From Branchiostoma floridae (taxonomy: Eukaryota > Chordata > Leptocardii > Amphioxiformes > Branchiostomatidae), in NCBI RefSeq assembly GCF_000003815.2, contig NC_049995.1, positions 18,830,783-18,894,782 of the forward strand: a stretch of 64,000 nucleotides of DNA, in the 5' to 3' direction. The first letter of the stretch is position 1, and every line of letters starts with the position of its first letter. Position numbers and translations under genes: made by a program. The notes under the pieces were generated by a model, which saw only the letters and a list, made by a program, of their open reading frames with translations, had not been told where the DNA came from and made no database searches. Shown here in pieces: positions 44,456 through 56,215 of the stretch.

Positions 44456-45406
44456 TATTATTTAACTTAAACTGAGTTGAACGATTCCTTTGTCGATAGT
44501 TATAAAACTATGAAAATCACAAGCGTGACTGTTCACAAGGCCACTGATACACACACAGCTTCAGAGAAAAGAATTTGAACTAACGTGTCAGATTCGTAAT
44601 GCATTCCAGTTTTCCGACAATTTTGCCCATTCCGTCATTTTTGACCGACAAAATGGATGTCCAAAAAGCGTGGCATTTTTAAAAGATCTCCCAAGTACAA
44701 GTCTGCGTTCTCACGCCCACCGGCAGCTACAGAGGCGACCGGTCAACCCCGCCGTGGGATCGTCGTCACACGTCGGCTCCCCCCTCCCCACTACAGTTTT
44801 GGTTAGTCGTATCGTGCTGACGTTTTTGTTGTCATTTCCCCCCGATTAATTACCGTCAGTTATTGCCACCACAGAACCAAGAAAAAGTACAAAAGGTATT
44901 TGAATTGAAAATAGTCTCCGACAAGCTACTCGGACCCCATGAACTTGTAATGCGTTAAGTAAAGGGGCGGGGCGCGCGCCGCGAAGCGGCGCAAATCTAC
45001 TAGAAATCCAGGTACAAAATACTCAGTTTGTGGCGTTGTTTGGATAGAGTGGATTTATGAATATCAGAAGAACACAGTAGCCTCCAAGAATCATATATTT
45101 ATGGGCTCCGAGCCATTCAATTTCCCTTTTTTTGCTAGGGGTAAGAGATCTGCCTCGCGATGAAAACCAGTAACGTTATCATAAGTATGGCGTGAAGACA
45201 TTTCCAAACGGGAGCGAAGTGATTTATTGGCGTCTTTAATATTTTTCAAATTTCATACGAGGGGGGAGGGCCTAGGAAAATTATTTTGACTTGGGGGGAG
45301 GGCCTAGGAAAATTTTTTTGACCTGGGGGGAGGGCCCAGGAAAAAAAATTTGACCCGACCCTCTGACGACCGGCCCTCCCCCCCCGCTAAATATCGACCA
45401 GTCCCT
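44456..45406. mobile_element. About 950 bp insertion in duplication copy A
   Basis: In the partner copy the text runs TTTCCGCAGGTAACCCAAAT without a break (63247). Here TTTCCGCAGGTA is separated from TAACCCAAACGCG by 950 bp. The insert is GC-rich in parts (GGGGCGGGGCGCGCGCCGCG near 44965) and ends with a G-rich minisatellite. No ORF of note. Confidence 0.6.
45260..45400. repeat. G-rich minisatellite, three units of about 40-43 bp
   Basis: Units begin GGGGGGAGGGCC.AGGAAAA and are followed by a T-rich stretch and TTGAC. The last is followed by a C-rich complement-like CCGGCCCTCCCCCCCCGC near 45370. Runs of G could form a quadruplex on the plus strand. Confidence 0.65.
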
Positions 45407-45889
45407 AACCCAAACGCGACTACCGAGTGTTACCTTATCTAGGGGCATTGTTGTTGAGAAGTCACAGCGATACAAATAGACGTCGTGTGCTTTGTGGGGA
45501 TGTGACCTCATCATGACCCTTCTGGGTCAAAAACAAACAACTTCTCGTGTTCATCCTGCGTGTGAATGCGAACAACAAAAAGTGCCAGTTGATGTGCCCT
45601 GTAGATTAAGAAACACCATGAGTTCATTTTAGTGGTTATTACAGTTTTGCTTTGTACATTATATCACCGTACATGAACCTATGAGCCTAAATGTTGTGAG
45701 TTAAGTCAGTGGAGCTACCAGCGTCACGTCTAGTCTGTGTGCCTTGTGGCCCTTATATGGCAATACTGGTCTGGTTTAAATGCTGATTCTACATTATATC
45801 TCGTCTACCAACAAACAACACTATGCAATAAACACAATGTGGATTTTAAAATATCCAATGCTACAACGTATCGTTAATCAGAACAGCCC

Positions 45890-47140
45890 CCTGTAACATT
45901 GCACCCCACGTTTCGTCAGGTCAACCTTCGTCTGTAACCTGAGTAACGGGAGTTCATTGCTTTGCAGTAGTAGAGTCAATAACGTTAGGTTCAGACAAAG
46001 TGTGCTTTCTGTGCGTCTCCAAGCATGACTGCACTTATTCAGAACAAAGGTACTTTCAAGGTTTGCCCGCAGAGCACAGACTCGTTTCAACGTTACTCGC
46101 CGGACTTGCTCTAAAACTCAGAAAAAAGTCATTAATGCCACTAATGCATATTTAATTTGGGTCATTTTTGAAAGAGTTTGTCTTGCCCTTATCGACTAGT
46201 GGGCTTTTAGATGAATAATAGAATCCTAATCTCCATGCATAGGCGTTGTGACATTCTTCTTCTACTGATCACCACATTCGTCTATTTCACACTTCCCAGA
46301 ATCATTTCCAATATGGCTGCCTGGAACCACCGGAACCGGAGTCCGCGGGCACAGAAAATTGGTTCTCACACAGAGTACATGTCAGAGATGGCAGTTTGAC
46401 CAGTGCAACAATTGTACAATTTTAACTTGAAAGTTCATCTGTGTTGGTAGAAGTCATTCTTGAACTAGTTGAACTGTAATTTCCAACACAAAAAATGGAC
46501 AAAGACTGATGCTGTGCAGTCGAAAATTTGGGTGAGTCCAATTTTTGTGTTGGAAATTACAGTTCAACTAGTTCAAGAATTGTACAATTTGATCAGGGAT
46601 CTGATTTTGATGTCGTTTTTTACTTTCGCATGAAAGCGTTTGGTACGTTGTGCTTTTTTCTCTTGCACAAGCAGTGTCACTATCAATAATAAGTGCTTTG
46701 AGAAGAAAATTTAGTTCTTTAAAGCAAATATGTGTATCAATAGTACAGCAGTGTTAACCACACAACTTTCAAAGTACAGAAGTCTGCATTTTGACAATTC
46801 AAGCTATTCACTGATGACAAAGTAAGCCTCTCCGTAACCTCTGTGGTCACAGTTAGCTTTCGGGAATGTGATTTGTGAAATGTCCATTCGAAGAAAGACT
46901 GGGGTGTGCTATGTACGCAAAATCTTCTCTGCAGCTTCCCTGGTTGTCGTGCGGCACTTGGAATTCTGGCAAGCGATCATTTTAGACCATCGTGAAAATA
47001 CTTCTGTTACACTGTCACACCACAAACTAGCCTATTCTTAAGCCTACTGCCTTCCGTGAATTTGGCTATACACAATTTGCCTCTTACATACTAAAATGTA
47101 CAACGTATGTAGAATAGTCTTTGTTCACTGAGTCAACGTT
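45890..47140. other. Spacer, no gene, containing one long hairpin
   Basis: There is no conserved frame. The only structure seen is the hairpin at 46459-46577. Small frames at 45878-46090 and 46211-46399 have no family similarity. Confidence 0.4.
46459..46577. repeat. Near-perfect hairpin, 41 bp arms, 37 nt loop
   Basis: Arm 46459-46499 (core GAACTAGTTGAACTGTAATT) pairs with 46537-46577 (core AATTACAGTTCAACTAGTTC) with a single mismatch. Direct copies of TTGTACAATTT flank it (46409-46419 and 46580-46590). It fits a foldback element or a hairpin RNA precursor. Confidence 0.75.
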
Positions 47141-47158
47141 TTATCGTCTGTTTCCAGG

Positions 47159-47281
47159 ATGACAGGTCCTGTCCGAGAAAGTGGAGTCACAAAGGCCGAC
47201 AGGCACCATTTTGATTTTATGGAGACTTTGCTCCGTATTTCCGATGAGCTTACAGAAGGGGAAACGGCAAACTTGAAGGTT
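47159..47281 (+). pseudogene. Truncated DED exon of a family gene
   Basis: The acceptor TCTGTTTCCAG and then a DED start (MTGPVRESGVTKADRHHFDF) match copy 5 most closely, through ETANLKV. The match stops abruptly at about 47281. The sequence then resembles the intergenic array-unit text (ACGACTTCTAGCGGCAAATG near 47323). The RxDL half of the DED and all later exons are missing, so a deletion has joined exon 1 to a downstream unit. Confidence 0.85.
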
Positions 47282-47650
47282 TTTCGTTCAGTTTCATGTT
47301 CAATACACAAAAAATATTCACAACGACTTCTAGCGGCAAATGCACTGTACAATACGATTGTACAGTACCACGTTAACACTGCGGACTGGACTTGCAATGA
47401 CGACTAACTTTAATTTGATACTGTGATACTTTCCTCATCAATCATGCAGTGATACTTTTATCATCAGTCACCTTACTTGTAGTTTTAGAAGATATTTCAC
47501 CAAAATAGCCTAAATCTATTTCATCTACAGGCACAATTATTTTGAATCACGTATCACTTCAAAGTACAGAGCACAGGGAAAGCAGAATAAAGATTCTCGG
47601 AGTCAGCTCACAAAGATGTCTCGATTGAATCACTAATTGGTTATAATCGT
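47282..47650. other. Array-unit remnant after the DED fragment
   Basis: Non-coding. It contains text related to 1370-1460 and to 43220-43400 (GAGTCAGCTCACAAAG). Confidence 0.4.
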
Positions 47651-48548
47651 GCAAAGCAGTTCTGTTGGATCCTTCATGCACTATTGTGCCTCAGGCCTCA
47701 AGGTAACATAAACAATGACATGTACAATGATGCCTGTCCGCCATGACAGTCAGACCACGTCTTTGTCTTCTTTAGCTCTCTTTGGGGTCATTACATTCCT
47801 TGACATAACTGTAGCCACTTAAATTTACAGCATGATTTGGGTCGACGTCCCAAATCTCACAAGGCATGACCAAAGATACATGGCTGAAATGACTCATGAT
47901 TCCTGTGCATGTTTCCAACACGGCTACTAGTATATAGCGTACGGAGGCCAAGTTGGTTTTACTCCCGTCGGTCTTTGCGCGAGTAATCTACCTGACAGGA
48001 GCACGGAAGTGCAGCAGCAACTGAAGCGCGTCGCGCGGACTATAGCTGTACTACATTCCAAAGATATCAACGTTCTTAGCTTACACTTATAGGGAGTCAT
48101 CTGTCAATGGGCCGAGTACACAGTTAAGTGCACAATCAGATTTCAGCAGAAACTTGCGGCTTGCACGTTGCACCTTAAGGCGTCATTCGTACCATTCTTC
48201 ACACAGGTGAGATTTCACACCTGCTTTACTTCACGCTTCGTAAGTTGGCACGTCCACAAGGAGGCCGTTTAGCTCAAAGTCTCCAAATACTCTACGCTAT
48301 CTTGATACTTTAATCATTCCATATTTGCCCAAGAACGATTGATATCTTGTATCAAAGGAAATCACAGGAAATTTCAAGAACTTCTCATTTTATTGGAAGG
48401 TAAATAGGCATCTGATATTTGCAAACATGAACATCGTCTGAGCCAAGCTCTCCGTTAAGGTATAGACTGGTCGGTAGATATGCACAACCACACTATGAAT
48501 ATTATTGTTTATATGAACAAGAAGCTGAACGTGTAAATATGTTATTTG
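47650..48548. repeat. Dispersed block R3 upstream of copy 5
   Basis: Homologous to 25300-26280 before copy 3. It ends with the conserved CACACAG|GTGAGA donor (48206/48207) and its flank. The homologous frame seen at 25617 is not open here. Confidence 0.6.
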
Positions 48549-49265
48549 TGGCCTACTAGAGTCCATTCCAAGACACCATGAGGGTTTTTAGGCGATATTT
48601 ATAAATAAATTTGAATTATTTTGAATAAAAGAATATCTAAGCCACAATAGATAGATTTTTCAAAAAAATTGACTGAGAAAATATTCATCTACTTGAATTC
48701 CTTTGAATATTGTAGAAACGTTTTGGAAGTTACTGTCAAAATATCTTTACTTAGAATAATTGTGAAACCTCTATGTGATTATTTCACATTTACAAATATC
48801 TACAAATATTTGTAAACTTTGCCAAATGGTAAAATTAGTTTATTGCCCCCATAAAAGTAAGCCCTATTATTGCATCTTTATAATCTTAGATTTCACTGCT
48901 GGGCACTGGTGGGTCCTTCATGGTGGGCCATTGTTGCATGGCACCCAACCATACTTTGCAAGGATGTGTGAATTGCTATCTTCCCTGCCCAATCACCCAT
49001 TTTTAAAATGTTGCAAACATGGGTAGAAAATGGTAAATAATGGTAGAATGCTGTTATCATTATTTAGAAACAATTAGAAGTATACAATTCCACACCATGA
49101 ATATTTCCAAAGTTTTACAGGACCAGGGAAATATTTATAAAGTTGAAACAGTATAAGAAATATTTCTGAAGAATCATATATCCTAGACAAAACTTTAAAA
49201 TCAATTCTAAACAATGGCAACAAACATTAGCACGGTGACTTGCAATTGACTCTATACTGATGTCA
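48549..49265. mobile_element. About 0.7 kb AT-rich insertion of unknown class
   Basis: In the block before copy 3, TATGTTATTTGCGG is followed directly by the degenerate module (26265-26310). Here about 700 bp intervene between TATGTTATTTGTGGC and AATGACTCCACC. The text is AT-rich with AAATATTTNT-like words and no coding frame. Confidence 0.4.
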
Positions 49266-49269
49266 AATA

Positions 49270-49600
49270 CAATGACTCCACCACCCAGACCCCCCCCCCC
49301 CCCGCCACGTCTGTGTGACTTGTCACCGGTGCTGAACAGAACAAACATTACGAAGCCTGTGAGCTAATAATGGCGGCATATTTGTCTTTGGGGCTACACT
49401 GATCAGGTCAAACTGCAGTTTTACGCCTGCAATTTGAATAATATGATTTATTATGAAAAATTAAGATGATGAACCTGTAAGTATGTCATTTGTGGCAAGG
49501 AAATATCAGTATCCTGATCTCTGCACCGCCCCTCGGCACGTCCGCGTGACTTGGTCATGGTTGATTGACAGAACAAAGACTCAACAGTCGGGGAGGTCAA
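49270..49600. promoter_or_regulatory. Two degraded GC-box modules upstream of copy 5
   Basis: The first (49270-49370) has a C-run of about 17 bases and CGCCACGTCTGTGTGACTTG. The second (49490-49600) has CACCGCCCCTCGGCACGTCC and GCGTGACTTGGTCATGG. Neither retains TGACGTCA. Confidence 0.4.
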
Positions 49601-50209
49601 AGTGCTCGGAGACTGACAAAGAGCTACATTACATGTTCAAGCTGGGCTTAATGTGGACTGAACGTGCTAAGTCCAATGATGTTAGCATGAGTTACAGTGA
49701 TATGTCCCTTTGTCATATGTTCAGAATGAACACAATGAGCTTGTTCGTAGTTTAAACCGTGCGAGGTCGAACATAAAGGCCCCTAGCTAAAAAAAAATTA
49801 TGCGATCTCCAGACGTGTTTGTATTGTGCTGACGGGCCCTCGCCTTCGAAATGTTACCTAGAGTTCCACTAACACATAAAAATTATTTGCCATATAAACA
49901 AGGGTTATTATGATGAGAGCCCATTTTTGTAACCTAATGAATAGTTGTTATGATGGTTTTGTCCTATCATGAAGATCCATTTATAGCATCTCGAGTTATG
50001 CTGATAACCTACATACACGCCTACAACATAGCTGCTTCACCCTGACACCACCGAAAATATAATCTTCTTGGCGAAGAAAGCAAGGCATCCCACACGGCAA
50101 GGTATAACGAACGCCACGTGACTATCATCCATTAAATGGTACTTACTTAAAAGTACATTGTGTGAAGAATAGCATCAGCTCAGTGATGTTTTATCGTGTT
50201 GTTTTCAGG
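49601..50209. other. Upstream region of copy 5
   Basis: Non-coding. It includes a short remnant (about 49970-50085) of the repeat ending ATAATCTTCTTGGCGAAG. The acceptor TTGTTTTCAG ends at 50208. Confidence 0.4.
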
Positions 50210-53200
50210 ATGGCAGGTCCGGTCAGGGAAAGCAGAGTCACAGCTGCTGACAGGCGCCATTTTGATTTTATGGAGACTTTGCTCCGGATTTCCGATGAAC
50301 TGACAGAAGAGGAAACGGCGAACTTGAAGGTCTTCTGCCTGCATCTGATCCCTAAGGGCCACCTGGAACAGATAAGGCGAGGAATGGACGTTTTTGTAAA
50401 GCTGATGGAACTGGACAAAATTGACCAGGAGAACTTGGAGTTTATTGAAGAGATCTTGGAAAGAATCGGACGGCAGGACCTGATTCGGGACGTTCTTCGC
50501 CGGTTCCAGCCGCCTGACCGAGAGATTCCGGAAAATCCCGAACTGCAGCCGGAAAATCCCGAACTGCAACCGGGAACAAGTCGGGAGGTGCCAAATGCAG
50601 AAGGTGAGTATTTCTTAAGTAAAAATTATTGTACGTGAGGCCTCAATCGAGTCAGCTGCACCTACTTTGTCCTAAGATTCAAATTAAAAACATTTGAAAC
50701 CTTTCTGCAAAGTCACTTTATTTTTCAAGTAGCAAAAACATATCTATGCTTAATGATTGCAGGTAATGTCACGTCCAATACCTACGTCGTCGTGCACGGC
50801 CAAGTGCGCATGATCCAGGAAACTCTGGATCGTCTAAGGAACAACATAGCAAGGTTATCTAGTACCAGAAGGTCACAGGTCAAGTTCAGAGGTTACAAGA
50901 AACACAAGAGTATCCTGGTGCACTTCTCCATACCGCGGGAGAACACGGCGGTGCTGAGGCACATGGCGGATCACTCCGACCCGAGACTTGTCTACATGGG
51001 CGTCAAGTCACTGCAGATCGACGCTGAAGTTCCCATTAAAGTCCAACAGGGGGCGCCTGTGTACGGTGAGCTGACTATTCTCTTTATTTGCACTCAGTTG
51101 TCAATTTCAGAGTCAATTTCATATTAATATGTCTTAAATTGATAAATATCTTCATATTCACTTTCCTTTTGCAGAGTTTTTAAGCTTCATCAAAGACTAT
51201 ACATCATTTTTTTTTTAAAGAATACAGAATGTCTCCCTGTGAAAAAGCAGCAGTCGATTCTGATTCAGCGCTTTCGGCAGTGTACCACGTGACTGTAATT
51301 GTCAGCAGGTTTGCTAGACAAATAGATATAGATAATGGCAATTTGATAAGCACGTCTTGTACGATATCTCACATTAGTCCATATGTTTCATGATGTCAGA
51401 TATCTTTTGTTTATGTGTTCTAGATGTCAAGAGGCAACTGCCTGTTGATGACATTGAGGTGGGATGCAGTACCCGGACCAGACACCAGAGGGCGCCCCAG
51501 AGCTGGACCCGCCTGTCTGCCCTGAACCTGTTCTCGGACGCCCTGCCGCTCCATCTGCAGGCAGCCGCGAGTCTGGAGTACCAGGGCTTCTCCTACAGCC
51601 TGGTCCGGGCTCTGGTGCAGAAGGACCGGCTCAGAGAACACCAGATGAGGCAGGCCATCCAGAACCTCAGGAACGCAGAGGTGGATTCCAACACGCTCCG
51701 TCAGAAGGCAGAGGTTGATTCCAACACGCTCCGTCAGAAGGCAGAGGTGGATTCCAACACGATCATGACTTTGCGCTCCAAGCTCAACATCACAGAGAAC
51801 AGGCTGAAGGAGGCTCATGAGACGATCGCAGTTCTTGAAGAAAAGCTGCAGCAGGCTCAAGAATACGCGGATAAAGCCGCCAAGCAGGTGACATCCCACG
51901 TGACGGAGTACAGGGGAGAGAAGCCGCCTGGAGGCTGGCCACAGGAGTACAGGGGAGAGAAGCCGCCTGGAGGCTGGCCACAGGAGTACAGGGGAGAGAA
52001 GCCGCCTGGAGGCTGGTCACAGGAGTACAGGGGAGAGAAGCCGCCTGGAGGCTGGCCACAGGAGTACAGGGGAGAGAAGCCACCTGGTGGCTGGCCACAG
52101 GAGTACAGGGGAGAGAAGCCGCCTGGAGGCTGGCAACAGGAGTACATGGGAGAGAAGCCGCCTGGAGGCTGGCCACAGGAGTACAGGGGAGAGAAGCCGC
52201 CTGGAGGCTGGCCACAGGAGTACAGGGGAGAGAAGCCGCCTGGGGGCTGGTCACAGGAGTACAGGGGAGAGAAGCCACGTGGAGACTTGTCTGCACAGGT
52301 GGAAAGGGCAAATGCAGCTACAGAGACACACCTAGCGGATATTGTAGGTACTGCAGGGAGACCTGAAGATGCGGGCGACAAGCTTGGAGAGGATCCGACT
52401 GTACAGGAAGAAGACAAGAGATCTGCAAGGCAAGACTCTGGCATTGGAAGAGAGAATGTTCTTGGTTCAGAAGCACCCGAGCAAGAGCGACACACAGCGG
52501 GGACAGAAGGAGCGACATCTGGCTCTACCGGGGACTTGAAACAGGATGTGATCACTTTTGGTGGGAGAGGATCTGAACCTGGAAAGTTTCGGTTCACATT
52601 TGGCGTTGTGGTGTCGCCTAGCAACGAGATATTTGTGACTGATTTCTCTAACAGGCGGGTCCAAGTCCACAGCACTGAGGGGGTTTACCTGCGCCACTTC
52701 CCAACAGTTGTACCGGGTACAGGGGATAAGGACATGAAGCCGAATGATGTTTGTATGGACGGTAACGGCACGCTGTGGGTGGTGGGGGAAGGAGTGACAG
52801 CCCATCATGTTGTACAGTACAGCACGGACGGGACCGCCATGGCGCGGTTTGACCTGAAGAAGATCGGTTATACCCGCGGCATTGCAGTAGACATGCGCAC
52901 TAACCACATCCTGGTGACTGATGCAGGCCAAAGTGCAGTTCAGGTGTTCCGTCCGGACGGCTCCCTGGTGCGGACAGTCCGGCATCCACGGGGTGAGATG
53001 ACACGCCCGGGGTTCGTCACTGTGGACGGGGAAGGGAACATTCTTGTGTCGGACTGGGGCACTCACTTTGTCTACGTGTATGACGGGTCTGGCAAGTTCC
53101 TGTTCCAGTTCGGGGGGAAGGGAAGTGGTGAAGGACAGCTGAAGGATCCCCACGGCATCTGTACAGACAGGGCAGGGCACATCCTCGTGGCGGACTCTGG

Positions 53201-53354
53201 GAACAAGAGGGTTCAGATCTTCACACGTCACGGCGAGTTTGTCCGGACCGTCCGGACTGGGTCTAGGCCAACAGGCCTGGCTGTGGGACCGGAAGGGCAG
53301 CTGGTTTTTATTGATTGGCATAACCACACTGTGACTGTATTTCCTAACTACTGA
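50210..53354 (+). CDS. DED - central domain - coiled coil - 13-aa repeats - NHL protein, copy 5
   Basis: The exons are 50210-50603, 50763-51065 and 51424-53354, with phase 1 introns and good splice sites, giving 875 residues. The DED has RQDL and a short two-unit ENPELQP tail. The exon 2 domain is typical. Exon 3 carries the conserved helical block, two AEVDSNTLRQK units plus a partial one, ten 13-residue units (EYRGEKPPGGWPQ, with variants GWSQ, GWQQ, EYMGEK and the terminal PRGDLSAQ), an acidic linker and six NHL-like blades ending TVTVFPNY. The first blade has lost the usual PRG turn (FRFTFGVVV), and several loops are unique (VTDFSNRRV, WGTHFVYV). It has a complete open frame. Probable role: DED adaptor or sensor, by domain inference only. 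Confidence 0.9.
51906..52295 (+). repeat. 39-nt coding minisatellite, 10 units, copy 5
   Basis: Ten in-frame units with an exact 39-base period. All antisense and alternate frames also stay open across it because the period is a multiple of three. Confidence 0.95.
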
Positions 53355-53800
53355 ACAAAAAGAACATATTTGATAAGGACTTGATTTGTTCCTACACATT
53401 AATAGATTGGAATTACTAATTAGTCGACCAGTTTTCTGATCTATACTTCATGATGCCTGAGGAATCAATGGATAAAAAGGACGGTGGCGGTACCGACTTC
53501 CAACGACCTTTGACCCATCGCTCAGGCCAGAGTCTCGAAAGGTCATTTGTCAAAGCAATCGGTCCCTGTTTATATCTGTCCCCATCTGTATTGTCAGTCA
53601 TCCTGAGGAAGACCAGAGGATTCGGTGATTCCCGGAAGCTCACTTTGTCATCCATGTTCGTAATGCTTCATTCAATACGTACTATCATGCCCATTGTACA
53701 TTTTATGCGACAGTTGTTTACTCTTTAAGTAAGTATCTGGGAACCTTTGAACATGTTGGGTAGGTTAGATTGGGCAGAGGACAAATGCTGACAGAACAAT
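53355..53800. other. 3' flank of copy 5 (type B-related)
   Basis: Non-coding. It shares CCTTTGACCCATCGCTCAGG and GAGGATTCGGTGATTCCCG-like text with the flanks of copies 2 and 3. Confidence 0.5.
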
Positions 53801-55010
53801 GATTGGCTGGTTGCTTGCTGCTTTGTAAATAGTTTAGAAATACCCAAAAGGTCTCGCATGAATTCCATGATTTCCTTCATGTCAGTCGATGATAACGAGT
53901 ATCCAAACAGCAGTTTACTGGTGATGGTTCCTGATGCGCGGCATTTTTCACCGGTAACATCAAGTATTATGAGCTGAACTAATAAATACTCAATACTACA
54001 CACAGGTCTCTACACCATGTCTAACGATTGCACAATAACATGTCTTTTGTATCAGCGGTTGAATCTCTTGTGACTGAATTGGGTCCTGTGTGAAACATAA
54101 TCAGTATTTCACGAATTAAAAGTTATACCTGCTTTACATGAAATTGTTGTGCTTCTCTGTGGTCTAACTTATGATATGCACAAACCATAGTTTTGATCCC
54201 TATTTAACATATAATAATAGTGCTAGTGATAACAGTGCCACCATTCATTTCATCTCCAAGCAGATGATGATGAATGGTTTATTAGGTTAAGAATCTCTTG
54301 CAGCCTGTTGGCTGAATTGCGGATTTCATACAGATAATTGTTTTCCAGCCAGAACTAATTCTGGAAACATTAAACATCTATATCATCAATTATATATCAA
54401 ACATTGAAATATAACGTTTAAAATTCTGACATTAATAAAACCTATATAGATGTTTGTAGGAAAGATGCCTGCCACAGGTTTATATAGAGATGGCAGATTA
54501 TCTTCACACCTAGCGGATACTGATGGTAGAACAGGGATGAGCTCTTTTGCAAACCCAGTTTACCTGTATTACATGTCACATATGTGCGACGACGCTCAGT
54601 AAGCATTAGTGACAACTTTCACCCTCATCCGAACTATTTTCGCCACTAGAAGGTAATTGTAAAAACTTCGGTATGATATCAGAAACCTGCGGAATCGTAA
54701 TTAATGTCCAAACAATACGGACTTTGCTTCAAACCTGCCACCTTAACTGGTACATCTGTCATCTGACCGGAGACGTTTACTCCTGTAGTACCGGCAGTAT
54801 CCGCTAGGTGCGAAGCTGCACCAGCCATCCCGACATTACCCAGCGACCATGATCAAAGTCTAACGGGCACCGAGCTGTCTTGCCAACTGCCAAGTTTACT
54901 GAAATTCATTTCAGTTCCCAGATTGAAGACATCTGAGAAAGTTTGTCTTGAAGAATCAGACTAACACTGGTAACGTCTTAAGGAGCTCGTCTGTTACGTC
55001 ACACAGGTGA
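53800..55010. repeat. Intergenic array unit copy
   Basis: A diverged copy of the 800-2457 block (GTATCAGCGGTTGAATCTC near 54050, AGTATCCGCTAGGTGCG near 54797) with an unrelated insertion at about 54255-54500. It ends at CACACAG|GTGAGT (55006/55007), the candidate 5' exon donor of copy 6. Confidence 0.65.
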
Positions 55011-55669
55011 GTTCTTGCAGTACAGGTGAGAAATGTTCACTTCAGCCAGGCGGCCATTTTAGGTCAATGGCATGTAACGGATTTTAGTACCTAGAGACTT
55101 TGATTGTTCTTTACGTGGTCTGGAAGGAGTGGCTCATTTTGATTTCGGGAAATAAGACGATAACAAATTTGCGTTTGCGTTTCCTTATTTTCGGGATATA
55201 CGGACATTTGTTACTGGTAAACGTGATACGAAATGACTGGAATAGTGGCCTCAGCGTAAGATTTAGACCTGTGTATAAACACGGTGGTGTCAAATTACAT
55301 GGTTGGGGCGTTTCAAAACTTCAAGGTGAGTTTCAAAGATTCATTTATTAATTGGTTTAGGTGTTCAGCACACACAGCCATGCAGGGTTTCCCAACTCGC
55401 ACGTGGCTACTTCGAAGGTCTATCTAGCCCTGCTGGCAGAGACAAACACATTCATTACTTGCTGTTGTAACACGTTAATTATTGTTGAACAAACATTCCA
55501 ACGTCGCTGAGCCGATAATAACCACATAAATCTCTTCTGCATTACACTATTTTCAAGCCCTAGCTAAGTTAATATGGCGAAATGTAGTTTTGTACCTGCA
55601 ATTTGAATAATCTAATGTGGTTTGAAAACTTATTATAAGATGTTAAACGTGTTTACGTTAGTAATATTT

Positions 55670-55795
55670 GTGGCAGGGAACTATGAGTGTCCCGATCTCT
55701 GCCCCGCCCCTCGGTCCATACTCGTGACGTGTTAATGATTGATGGACAGAACAAACGCTTGGTGGGGTCTGAGCTGACGTCACGGGGAGAGCCAA
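55670..55795. promoter_or_regulatory. GC-box/CRE module a, upstream of copy 6
   Basis: It contains GCCCCGCCCCTCGGTCC, CGTGACGTGTTAATGATTG, GGACAGAACAAACGC and the CRE TGACGTCA at 55775-55782. Confidence 0.5.
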
Positions 55796-56104
55796 GCACT
55801 GGGCGATGTAAACAATTACATCACGAGTACAAATTAGGCTTAGCGGGGATTCAACGGTGCTTACTCCACAGATGTTAACGTTGGTACTTGAAAATGAGTG
55901 TTGTTAAAAGTAAATGTTTAAAGAAACTTAACCCCAGCGTCGGTGATAGTATAATAGCCACATATATTGGTTTACTGGTTTACTGAGATACCTTTAGCTC
56001 ATATATATTCCTTCTATGTTTGCAGAATTAGATGGCGTGTCAAAGAGTGTTTCACACCTGCACTTTCAATAATCTATGTTCTATGAACAAATAACTAATA
56101 GTAT

Positions 56105-56215
56105 GTTATTTGCACAAAGACCTATCAGTGTTGTGATCTGTGTCCCGCCCCTCGCGTGACGTGTTAATGATTGTTGGACAGGACAAACTGTGGTCTGACG
56201 TGACGGAGAGGGCAA
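56105..56215. promoter_or_regulatory. GC-box module b, upstream of copy 6 (CRE mutated)
   Basis: It contains CCCGCCCCTCGCGTGACGTG, GGACAGGACAAACTG and TGACGTGACGG, where one base breaks the CRE palindrome. Confidence 0.45.

Larger units (their letters stand above)
42090..45890. repeat. Segmental duplication, copy A (partner 61210-63742)
   Basis: This aligns along its length with 61210-63742. Shared landmarks are GTCTGCGGATTACACATTT / GTCTGCGGATTGCACATTT, TCTGGTCTTTTTCAGGATGA, TGACCTTTAGGGTCACGCAC, AAGTGAGGACGAACGCAGCC and ACCGAGTGTTACCTTATC. Copy A has two extra insertions (about 42175-42475 and 44456-45406). Apart from the micro-ORF it is non-coding. Confidence 0.75.

Noticed and set aside
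51790-52675. Long minus-strand and alternate-frame open frames over exon 3 of copies 1-6 (for example 51790-52311 and 58455-59309)
   Set aside because: They exist because the 39-nt and 33-nt repeats are multiples of three and stop-free in several frames. Their translations are repeat shadows, and they have no splice context or conserved ends.
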